From Methanospirillum stamsii (lineage in GTDB: Archaea; Halobacteriota; Methanomicrobia; Methanomicrobiales; Methanospirillaceae): a stretch of 64,000 nucleotides of DNA. The stretch spans positions 496,001-560,000 of the forward strand of contig NZ_CP176366.1 of NCBI RefSeq assembly GCF_046244385.1, in the 5' to 3' direction. The notes under the pieces were generated by a model. It saw nothing but the letters and a program-made list of their open reading frames with translations, was not told the origin of the DNA and did not search any database. The translations under genes were made by a program, and so were the position numbers. This document shows, one piece after another, positions 44,504-52,283 of the stretch. Numbering within the stretch: the stretch's first letter is position 1; each line of letters opens with the position of its first letter.

Positions 44504-44988
44504 CGCTCAAGTCTCCGTTTCCAGTACTCCACAAGACCGCCGGTATTCAGAATTTCCTGCATACGGGAGGAAAGGGGGCGGAAAAAGTATTTTTTTCCAT
44601 CAACAGCAATCCAGCCGTCAACGCAGTCAAACGTAATATTCATATCATCATGGCATCCGGGAATTTCACATTCAATGACAGGTAGCCCGACATTGATGGA
44701 GTTACGATAGAAGATACGGGCAAATGAAGGAGCTATGACTGCCAGAACCCCGGCTTCACGAAGAGCAACAGCTGCCTGTTCACGTGATGACCCGCATCCC
44801 ATGTTCTTTCCGGCAATAAGAACCGCACCTTTCAGACGGGGGGCCAGTCCGGGATCCAGGTCTTCAAACACATGCTGGGCCCATACACTCCGGTCTTTTG
44901 TTCGGAGGTACCTTCCGGCAATGACTAGATCAGTGTCAATATCTGCACCGATACAAACTGCCGGACCTGAACCTGAAAGGGCTGTCAT
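44500..44988 (-). CDS. aksE: Homoaconitase small subunit (YLRT type)
   Basis: A 162-aa small subunit of the [4Fe-4S] hydro-lyase. The substrate-recognition loop reads YLRT (27-30, AGRYLRTKDRSVW), which in methanogens marks homoaconitase rather than isopropylmalate isomerase. NMGCGSSREQAAVALREAG and SFARIFYRNSINVGLP are conserved. With AksD it would isomerise homocitrate and its longer homologues during 2-oxosuberate synthesis. Overlaps aksD by 4 nt. Confidence 0.92.
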   Translation of the reverse strand: MTALSGSGPAVCIGADIDTDLVIAGRYLRTKDRSVWAQHVFEDLDPGLAPRLKGAVLIAGKNMGCGSSREQAAVALREAGVLAVIAPSFARIFYRNSINVGLPVIECEIPGCHDDMNITFDCVDGWIAVDGKKYFFRPLSSRMQEILNTGGLVEYWKRRLER

Positions 44989-46199
44989 ATGACCTCCCGT
45001 GGATCAGCAATCTCACCGGAAAGAGCACTTGCGGCAGCGGTAGACGGAGAACAAAGATAATATGATGCTCCAACCCCCATTCGGTTTTTAAAGTTCCGGT
45101 TCGCGGTTGACAAACCAACTTCTCCTTCACCAAGTACTCCCATATGTGCCCCAAGACAGGGTCCACACCCGGGAGGTCCCATAACACACCCTGCCTGAAT
45201 AAGATCTGCAGCAACTCCGGTTCTAATAGCTTTGAGGTAATCACCCTCCGAAGCGGGTACAACAATCGTTCTGACAGAGACCCGGTGGCCTTTCAGTATT
45301 TCTGCCGCCCGTTTCAGATCTTCAAATCGTCCGTTTGTACAGGTCCCGATAAATATCTGATCAACCGGAGTTCCTGCCAGTTTTGTTACTGGCTCTACGG
45401 TGTCCACCCGATGAGGAACTGCACAGACGGGTTCCAGATCTAACAAAGATATAAAGCATTCCCGGACATAGGAGGGGTTTTCAGGGACTTGCGTATCAAC
45501 AGGTGCATGATACAATGCTAAGTACCGGGCTGTCTCCTGGTCTGCATAAAAAAGTCCGGTCTTGGCTCCTGCTTCAACAGCCATATTACACAATGTTAGA
45601 CGTCCTTCCATTGGGACGCTTTGTGCTGCTTCACCAACAAATTCAAGTGCTGCATAGGTTGCTCCATCCATACCAAGGAGCGAGACATACGAAAGGGCCA
45701 GATCTTTCCATTCAACCCCGGCGGGAAGAACATCGGATAGATGTATTCCAATTGAATCCGGGATCCTGAGCCAGGTTTCTCCCGAAATCCATATTCCGGC
45801 CATGTCACTTGCACCTACCCCGGTGGCAAAGGCGCCCAGTGCTCCAAGTGTACAGGAGTGGGAATCAGCCCCGATAACCACTTCACCCGGATGAACAAGA
45901 CCTTCTGCCATGACCTGGTGACAGATTCCTGAACCAATGTCCATGAAATTCACCCCGTTTTTATGTGAAAAGTCCCGGAGTTCTGCCTGAAGCTCAGCGG
46001 TCTGTGAATTGTTGGCCGGAGAGATATGATCATAAATTACATAGATAGAAGCTGGATCTGCCAGTTTTGGCGATCCTATCCTGTCAAACACTAATTTTGC
46101 CTGTATTCCGGTCCCGTCATGACAGAAAGCCCGGTCTACCTGCCGGTCAACATATGTGCCGGCCTTCGCACCCAGAATTTTCTCCGATAGTGTTACCAT
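44985..46199 (-). CDS. aksD: Homoaconitase large subunit
   Basis: A 404-aa [4Fe-4S] hydro-lyase large subunit. It has DGTGIQAKLVFDRIG, GADSHSCTLGALGAFATGVGASDMA (cluster Cys in SCT region), IGTCTNGRFEDLKRAAEIL and GCVMGPPGCGPCLGAHMGVL with the last two cluster cysteines. The ATG at 46199 gives the usual start MVTLSEKILGAKAG, so it overlaps aksA by 53 nt, the longest overlap in the operon. Assigned as AksD by the YLRT partner and context. Confidence 0.92.
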   Translation of the reverse strand: MVTLSEKILGAKAGTYVDRQVDRAFCHDGTGIQAKLVFDRIGSPKLADPASIYVIYDHISPANNSQTAELQAELRDFSHKNGVNFMDIGSGICHQVMAEGLVHPGEVVIGADSHSCTLGALGAFATGVGASDMAGIWISGETWLRIPDSIGIHLSDVLPAGVEWKDLALSYVSLLGMDGATYAALEFVGEAAQSVPMEGRLTLCNMAVEAGAKTGLFYADQETARYLALYHAPVDTQVPENPSYVRECFISLLDLEPVCAVPHRVDTVEPVTKLAGTPVDQIFIGTCTNGRFEDLKRAAEILKGHRVSVRTIVVPASEGDYLKAIRTGVAADLIQAGCVMGPPGCGPCLGAHMGVLGEGEVGLSTANRNFKNRMGVGASYYLCSPSTAAASALSGEIADPREVI

Positions 46200-47334
46200 T
46201 TATTACATCCTCCCCGGTTACCTGTGAAATTATCTCCCGCAAAACCTGCTGGTTGATACTGCATTTATCCTCACTTCTATCCTTAATCAGTTCAAGCACC
46301 TGCATAACCTGCTCATCAGAGATGTGATATCCAAATATGGTAAGAATGTGCGATAGTGCCCTTTTTCCGGTATGTTTGCCGAGAATGAACCGCCGCTCAA
46401 GCCCGAGAATTTCAGGAGGAATAAACTCATACGTCGAAGGATTTTCAAGGATTGCAGCGATATGAATTCCACTTTCATGGGCAAAGGCATTCGCTCCGAC
46501 AACGGGTTTGGTTATCGGCATGTAAATTCCGGTATATTTCTGGACACAGTCTGAAAGGGCCGGAATTTCAGTAAGATCATACCGGGTGATACCCCCTTTG
46601 AGAACAAGAGAAACAAGCACTTCTTCAAGACGGGCATTTCCCGCCCGCTCACCAAGACCGTTCACCGTGGTATGAAGCTGGAATGCACCAAGCTCAGCAG
46701 CAATAAGTGTATTTGCCGTTGCACAGCCAAGATCATTATGTGCATGAATAGCAATTGGAATAGGAGTCCTCGGGACAAGGTCTTTCATTACCGTTGCCAC
46801 TTCAAGAGGAGTCAGACAGCCGGTGGTATCAGCATAGGTAACATAGGAAGCCTTGTGCTCTGCTGCCTGCCGGTATATATCCACGAGAATATCTGGTTCA
46901 GTCCTGGATGCATCCTCTGCTCCGAATCTGACGATAAGGCCATGGTCAACAGCATAGTCCAGTTGTTCAATTGCATTGGCAACCACAACCTCGCGGGGTT
47001 TTTTATGCTTATACTTCAGGTGCAGATCTGACGGGGCAATAAAAAGCCCAATCATATCCACTTCAGCATCAAGGGCTGCATCCACATCTTCCCGGCAGGC
47101 CCGGGACAGACCACAGATCTTTGCATTAAGGCCGAGTTTGGAGATTTCACGAACCATCTCCTTCTCATGAACGGATACTATCGGAAACCCTGCCTCAATA
47201 ACCTCGACCCCGATGGCATCAAGCCGGGTTGCAATATCCTTCTTCTCATCAGGAGTAAACGAAACTCCCGGAGTCTGTTCGCCATCACGGAGAGTTACAT
47301 CACAAATTTCAACATGCCAAGGTTTCATAAACAT
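46147..47334 (-). CDS. aksA: Homocitrate synthase (AksA type)
   Basis: A 395-aa TIM-barrel synthase condensing acetyl-CoA with 2-oxoglutarate and then longer 2-oxoacids. Motifs: ICDVTLRDGEQTPGVSFT, IAIHAHNDLGCATANTL, TVNGLGERAGNARLEEV and the NAFAHESGIHIAAIL block. It lacks the C-terminal leucine-binding regulatory domain of LeuA, consistent with AksA. The ATG at 47334 follows GGAGGAGCG and overlaps the ThDP-enzyme gene by 10 nt. Confidence 0.92.
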   Translation of the reverse strand: MFMKPWHVEICDVTLRDGEQTPGVSFTPDEKKDIATRLDAIGVEVIEAGFPIVSVHEKEMVREISKLGLNAKICGLSRACREDVDAALDAEVDMIGLFIAPSDLHLKYKHKKPREVVVANAIEQLDYAVDHGLIVRFGAEDASRTEPDILVDIYRQAAEHKASYVTYADTTGCLTPLEVATVMKDLVPRTPIPIAIHAHNDLGCATANTLIAAELGAFQLHTTVNGLGERAGNARLEEVLVSLVLKGGITRYDLTEIPALSDCVQKYTGIYMPITKPVVGANAFAHESGIHIAAILENPSTYEFIPPEILGLERRFILGKHTGKRALSHILTIFGYHISDEQVMQVLELIKDRSEDKCSINQQVLREIISQVTGEDVINGNTIGENSGCEGRHIC

Positions 47335-48422
47335 CGCTCCTCCGGACATGCTCCCTGAATGACCAGCACCTGAAGCTTGTTATCAGGAACGAGGAGTCCG
47401 GAAATTTTTTCTTGTTCACCTGCATCACAAACCACCGGATTTGTAAACCCGATGTAATCAAGAATCTCCGGAACAGGCTGGCGACCGGTTGTTCCCATGC
47501 ACCTGTTCTGGAGAACAATACAAAGAAGAGGACGACCTTTTGCATGCAGATCGATAAGGGTGAGTATCCCGGAGTGAAGAAGAGCATAATCACCGGTAAG
47601 TGCAACACCGGTTGATGTTGCTGCAACCCCCAATGACGATCCCATTCCATAGTTGGCAATACCGCTGGTATATGGAGGTATCATTGAAAGAAGACTACAA
47701 CCAGTATCACAGATAACCCGGATCTTTTTCTCCTCAAGGAGATCAAAAACTCCCTGAAACGGGCATCCCGGACAAAACATCCGAGAGGACCCACGCTCGG
47801 ACCGGCTTTTTGAAACATTTTCTCCAGTGAGAGGCGATATTGGAAATGGAACAAATCCTGCATCTGTCATTGCAGGAACTGATTCATAGGCACGAAAAGC
47901 CCGCCCATACATAGTAAGGTCAGGATCAGCAAGTTTCCCGGTATTTCTCTCTGACCCGTTCGCATGAACATTTCCCGGCTTTTTTAGATCTTCTGGGACA
48001 AATCGTAGTATTACAACCCGTGACCACTTCTCAGAGGCAGCAAATGCATCACCTACCGGGTCAGGTCTCTCCATCCCAATCACCGGACAGACTGCAATCG
48101 AACCATATATCCGGCTGTCCTGAACAGTCTGGGTCCCAAAAGCAGTAGGATCATCGCCTACCACAATGACAACCCCGGCAGTAAGCCCCTGGGCTGTTGC
48201 ATGGGCAAGGGGATCTGCAAGTACATTCATGCCCACATGTTTGACAATGACACAAGCCCTTTTTCCGGAAAGAGAGTCTCCAAGAGCACATTCAAGAGCA
48301 ACTTTCTCATTAATACAAAGTTCTGCCCCGGTTTCTTCGATTAGGGTTGTTACCGGGTATCCGGGTACTGCATATATCCTGTCAGCATAGGCAGTAATTG
48401 ACTTACCAAGGGCTGAAATCAT
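47325..48422 (-). CDS. ThDP-dependent enzyme, IorA-like without ferredoxin domain
   Basis: A 365-aa protein related to indolepyruvate ferredoxin oxidoreductase alpha (IorA). The PYR-type half has VPGYPVTTLIEETGA, the ThDP-activating Glu in INEKVALECALGD (E39), KHVGMNVLADPLAHA and DDPTAFGTQTVQDSR. The PP half has MFCPGCPFQG (C217, C220), TGDYALLHSG (277-286) and LQNRCMGTTGRQPVP. Usual IorA is ~600 aa with two C-terminal [4Fe-4S] motifs; both are absent, and no IorB is nearby. Without an electron outlet it could be a simple 2-oxoacid decarboxylase. In this operon, 2-oxosuberate is the obvious candidate substrate (inference). Confidence 0.85.
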   Translation of the reverse strand: MISALGKSITAYADRIYAVPGYPVTTLIEETGAELCINEKVALECALGDSLSGKRACVIVKHVGMNVLADPLAHATAQGLTAGVVIVVGDDPTAFGTQTVQDSRIYGSIAVCPVIGMERPDPVGDAFAASEKWSRVVILRFVPEDLKKPGNVHANGSERNTGKLADPDLTMYGRAFRAYESVPAMTDAGFVPFPISPLTGENVSKSRSERGSSRMFCPGCPFQGVFDLLEEKKIRVICDTGCSLLSMIPPYTSGIANYGMGSSLGVAATSTGVALTGDYALLHSGILTLIDLHAKGRPLLCIVLQNRCMGTTGRQPVPEILDYIGFTNPVVCDAGEQEKISGLLVPDNKLQVLVIQGACPEERCL

Positions 48423-49384
48423 GTGTCCCTCCCCGGAATCAGATCGCATCCGGTACATGCCGGACACATCGTCAGGGCATTTTTGGGGTCAAGCCCATAT
48501 CGCAGCAGGTTTTGTTCAAGAATCCGGGCGATACGGACAATTCGTTCCGGCCCTGGTGGTTGATAGTGAACAAGATCTCCGCCGGGAGTCAGAGGACGGA
48601 TTACCGGCATAATCCCATGCCTGCAAAGATTTTCGATACATGCCGTCATCTCCTCGTCAGTTTCCCCAAGGCCCAGGATAATGTTTGAAAAAACATGATC
48701 CTTTCCAAAGATTGAAACTGCAGCAAGAAGGGCTGATATTGCATCTTCCCGATTCATTTTCGGGCACATGAGGGAAAAGAGTTCTGCGGTTGCGGCCTCA
48801 AGATTAAACTTTACCTCTGTCGCTCCTGCATCCTTCAGCCGCTCTGAAGTTCCCGGTGAGGGATAGATAGAAACACCAATCGGGAGATTAAAATGGCGAA
48901 GCCTCCTTACCACCCCGAGAACATAATCCTCTTCTTCTCTGGTATCGGTCAGCACTCCGGAAGTCAGCGAAATTGCATCAATGTCTGGAAAAACATCGCT
49001 GACCATTTGCTCTATTTCGTCAATGCTTCTCCGTGTTCCCGGATTTCTCCATACATTGCAATACCGGCACCTGTACACACATGAACCGGTAACGGTCAGA
49101 TATGCCTGACGTGGACAGTGATGCCCGGGTTTTTCGAGAACTCCGGTATACTCCTGCCCCTCAAAAAGAAGTATGGCCTGACCATTTCCCTTATGCACAA
49201 TTTCAGCACCTGCAGTTTTTGATAGAGTCAGGCGGACTCTTCGGCCATTCATTGAAAAAAATACCGACCCGGCTCCTCCTGCTCCGGGTCCGGCTCTGGA
49301 TCTGGCAATAAACGTATCTGCCTCTTCTCCGGTGATTCTTACCTTCCCAGCATAAAGGAGCCTGGCTTTCAGATCTGCCCACAT
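48419..49384 (-). CDS. Radical SAM protein of the coenzyme B operon
   Basis: A 321-aa radical SAM enzyme. The SAM-cluster cysteines are C102, C106 and C109 (SCVYRCRYCNVW), followed by SIDEIEQMVSDVFPDID, a barrel with VKFNLEAAT and IILGLGETDEEM, like biotin-synthase-type enzymes. A second cysteine group at the C-terminus (TMCPACTGCDL) may bind another cluster. An N-terminal ~85-residue extension precedes the barrel. The reaction is unknown. It overlaps the gene before by 16 nt and the gene after by 4 nt. Confidence 0.85.
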   Translation of the reverse strand: MWADLKARLLYAGKVRITGEEADTFIARSRAGPGAGGAGSVFFSMNGRRVRLTLSKTAGAEIVHKGNGQAILLFEGQEYTGVLEKPGHHCPRQAYLTVTGSCVYRCRYCNVWRNPGTRRSIDEIEQMVSDVFPDIDAISLTSGVLTDTREEEDYVLGVVRRLRHFNLPIGVSIYPSPGTSERLKDAGATEVKFNLEAATAELFSLMCPKMNREDAISALLAAVSIFGKDHVFSNIILGLGETDEEMTACIENLCRHGIMPVIRPLTPGGDLVHYQPPGPERIVRIARILEQNLLRYGLDPKNALTMCPACTGCDLIPGRDT

Positions 49385-50259
49385 AATAACAGCCCTTCTT
49401 CATACCTCGTGTAAAAGGGGATTGCTGCAACAGCACCGGTAATTCCTCTCCCATTAATCCAAATGGTCAGATCATCGCCAGTAAGGGCACGGGCATCATC
49501 CGGACTAACCTGTCCTTTTTTCGTCCGCCACCCGTATTCGAGAAGTCTTTCAGGAGAAAAACCGGTGAATACTGCCATTCCGGTTTTGGGTGAGAGGGTA
49601 TATTTTTTTAATAATTCTGAAAACCGGCCGGCCAGTTCATCAGGGTCACTGGATGCAAATTCAACAACCACCCCGACACAGTTCTTTGTCCTGAAAGGAA
49701 CCGGAAAGAGTTGGACAATTGTATGAGAGAGATACCGGTTCTTATCATCAGCAACTGCCTGTGCAATATTATGAACAAGAGTCCAGGTTGCTCCCTGTTC
49801 AGGGGTATCAGTATCATCCACACCAATTAACACCCTTGAAAAGCGTGGAAGGATGATTTTTGATCCGGCAACCTTTCCACCGCCGGATTCATCAAACTCT
49901 GAACGGATTACCCCTTTCGCGCTGGCCCTGCAGATAGTGGCGCCGACTCCGCCTCCACCCATTCCGATGTAAGAGATAGTAATCTCATTATCCTGGACAT
50001 CTACCCCGGATATGCCAGCGGGAAATTTCGAACCCTCAAGCGCCAGATCAACAACACCAGTCCGGAGTAAAAACCGGTTCATGGACCCGACGGTTCGCAC
50101 AGATTCCACCAGGGGTGATTGTGCATAATGTTTTTTTACCCACATCGCTCCGCCGATGCAGTCAAAGCACTCAATCAGTTCAACCTGACTACCTGCGGCA
50201 TCACTAACTGCACAAATCCATGGATAATGGATAACATATGGTTCTGAAATACCAGACAT
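49369..50259 (-). CDS. Methanogenesis marker protein 11
   Basis: A 296-aa protein recognised as the methanogen-specific marker protein 11 family, of unknown function. The central RVLIGVDDTDTPEQGATWTL (GVDDTD at 146-151) resembles the GIDDTDS...CTT block of the ATP-using tRNA-modifying enzyme TiaS, suggesting a nucleotide-dependent activity. A glycine run GMGGGGVGATIC lies at 99-110. First gene of the eight-gene overlapping operon, with AGGAGC before its ATG. Family call is from memory of the pattern; function is open. Confidence 0.82.
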   Translation of the reverse strand: MSGISEPYVIHYPWICAVSDAAGSQVELIECFDCIGGAMWVKKHYAQSPLVESVRTVGSMNRFLLRTGVVDLALEGSKFPAGISGVDVQDNEITISYIGMGGGGVGATICRASAKGVIRSEFDESGGGKVAGSKIILPRFSRVLIGVDDTDTPEQGATWTLVHNIAQAVADDKNRYLSHTIVQLFPVPFRTKNCVGVVVEFASSDPDELAGRFSELLKKYTLSPKTGMAVFTGFSPERLLEYGWRTKKGQVSPDDARALTGDDLTIWINGRGITGAVAAIPFYTRYEEGLLLCGQI

Positions 50260-50384
50260 CCCATGCTCCTGATTTTCACCGGAATGACCTGAGTCTTTGC
50301 TGGCGAAAATTTCGTCAACAAAATTAGTGCATCAATACCTATAAGAGTTCTCTATTGAATCTCACGACAGTAAAAACAAGAATA

Positions 50385-52181
50385 TTAAAAGATTCTTTTA
50401 CATTCTTCCTGCGCTTTGGCAGCATACGCCTGGGTAATATCCCGTCGTGTCAGAAGACCCAGTATAAGATAGTTATCGCCACATGATTCAACGATGGGAA
50501 CATGACCAATATCCATGGCAATCATGTCAGTGAGGATTGTTTCAAGATCTGTATCAGGTCCGGCGGTGACCAGTTCTTTCGTCATGACCTCATGAATTTT
50601 CCGATCATCCCAGCACCCCTTGCAATCTCTGATTGTAACAAACCCAACCAGCACATTTTTCGATATAACAACAGGAAAACCATAATGGGCTGATTTCTCA
50701 ACTAGGGTCAGTACTTTATAGCTTGGATCCTCAGGAGAGAGTGAAATAATATCCTCAAGAGGGGTCATGGCCTTTTTTGCCGGAATGGCCTTAAGTACAT
50801 GGGAATCAAATTCTCCCCGATGTGCTCCGGATAGTGTCTTATTAGGGATCTGGGACCGGTATATCGTCCGGTTTCCAACTAGGATAACACTTGCAGCAAC
50901 TGCACCCATCGCCGGGACAAACAGTGAAAAGTCACCAACCATTTCGATAATCATGATAAGACAGGCTATTGGTGAATGGGCAATTCCTCCAAAAAGAGCA
51001 ATCATACCACATATCACAAAAACCGGGACTGCAGTCATCGGTACCATATCCGGGAGAATAATATGCATTACCATCCCGAACGCTCCACCGGTTGTAGCCC
51101 CAATGGTAAGACCAGGAGCAAAAACACCACCACTTCCCCCGGAACCAATTGTAAGCGATGTCGTGATGATACGAACTATAGGAATCAGAAGCAAAACCGA
51201 GAGGGGAAGCATGTTATAGACGGCCAGTTGGATAAACCCATACCCGGACCCGATACTTCCAAGGGCAACAAGAAATGTTTCATGGGAAAAACTTGCAAGA
51301 CCAATGACAAGAATCCCTATACATGCTGCTCCGATAACCGGTTTTGCATAGATGGGGATGTTATATCGGGTTATCAGATTCTGAAAAAAATCCTTTGACC
51401 GATAAAACATTTCCAGATATCCGATTCCAACCGCTGCACAGACCACTCCCAGAATAATAAATAACGGAATCTCTGAAATCGACCAGAATAGATCACTTTT
51501 GGAAAAAACCGGTTCGTACCCTTCAAAATACCCAAAGATTCCGTACCCGATAATCGAAGAGAGAAATGCCGGAACAATCGCATCTGATTCAAAATCACGC
51601 AGATACAATATTTCTGCTGCCAGAATTGCCCCCCCGAGAGGAGCTTTAAAAATTGTCCCAATTCCTGCACCAATACCTGCTGCAATAGCTATCCGCCGTT
51701 CTTTTTCAGGCAATTTTAAAAAATCTGCTGCAATGGACCCAAAACCTGCTGCTATCTGGGCAGTAGGCCCTTCTCTTCCGGCACTCCCTCCCGTGGAAAT
51801 CGTACAGATAGAAGCAATTGCCTTTATCAGGGGGATCCTCCTCCTAATCCGGCCGGATTTATGAAAAGCAGCGATTGCAGCATCTGTACCATGCCCTTCA
51901 GCTTCAGGGGCAAACCGGTAAACTAAAAATCCGGATACCAGTGCACCCATACAAATGATTGGAAGAAACATCCAGATATTCGTGGGCGGGGACCAGGCAG
52001 CAATCATTTCTGCTGACATGCCATCTACAGGATAATTATACCCCCATACATCCCCCATGATAATCTTTGTAGCAATCCTGATACCTTCAAAGAAGAAAAG
52101 TGCTCCAAAACCTGAGATTATACCTATCAGGATAGACAACCCGATGGTCTTTCGGAAAAGGATAACCTCTGCAGACACCAT
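50385..52181 (-). CDS. ClC chloride channel/antiporter with CBS domains
   Basis: A 598-aa membrane protein with the ClC core: GGSAGREGPTAQIAAGFGS, AAGIGAGIGTIFKAPLGGAILAAE and GSGGSGGVFAPGLTIGA, which line the anion path, about 15-18 helical segments, then two CBS domains (about 465-590). The external 'gating' glutamate is E in GREGP. The transport type (channel or H+/Cl- exchanger) cannot be fixed by eye. It may adjust anion balance or internal pH. Transcribed alone. Confidence 0.93.
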   Translation of the reverse strand: MVSAEVILFRKTIGLSILIGIISGFGALFFFEGIRIATKIIMGDVWGYNYPVDGMSAEMIAAWSPPTNIWMFLPIICMGALVSGFLVYRFAPEAEGHGTDAAIAAFHKSGRIRRRIPLIKAIASICTISTGGSAGREGPTAQIAAGFGSIAADFLKLPEKERRIAIAAGIGAGIGTIFKAPLGGAILAAEILYLRDFESDAIVPAFLSSIIGYGIFGYFEGYEPVFSKSDLFWSISEIPLFIILGVVCAAVGIGYLEMFYRSKDFFQNLITRYNIPIYAKPVIGAACIGILVIGLASFSHETFLVALGSIGSGYGFIQLAVYNMLPLSVLLLIPIVRIITTSLTIGSGGSGGVFAPGLTIGATTGGAFGMVMHIILPDMVPMTAVPVFVICGMIALFGGIAHSPIACLIMIIEMVGDFSLFVPAMGAVAASVILVGNRTIYRSQIPNKTLSGAHRGEFDSHVLKAIPAKKAMTPLEDIISLSPEDPSYKVLTLVEKSAHYGFPVVISKNVLVGFVTIRDCKGCWDDRKIHEVMTKELVTAGPDTDLETILTDMIAMDIGHVPIVESCGDNYLILGLLTRRDITQAYAAKAQEECKRIF

Positions 52182-52283
52182 AAATAGTCTACTTTTATGT
52201 TCCGGTGTTGTTATGCATTCCTCTTTCAGTTTACAGGAATTTCCGGAAAAAATCAGAATGATAAAAAAGTAATTATTCAGGGA

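Noticed and set aside
42720..47334. Reading the operon as leucine (leuA-leuCD-leuB) genes
   Set aside because: The small subunit has the homoaconitase YLRT loop and the synthase lacks the leucine regulatory domain.
47325..48422. Sulfopyruvate decarboxylase (ComDE) for coenzyme M
   Set aside because: Motifs (KHVGMNV, DDPTAFGTQTVQDSR, CPGCP, GDYALLHSG) match IorA, not ComD/ComE.
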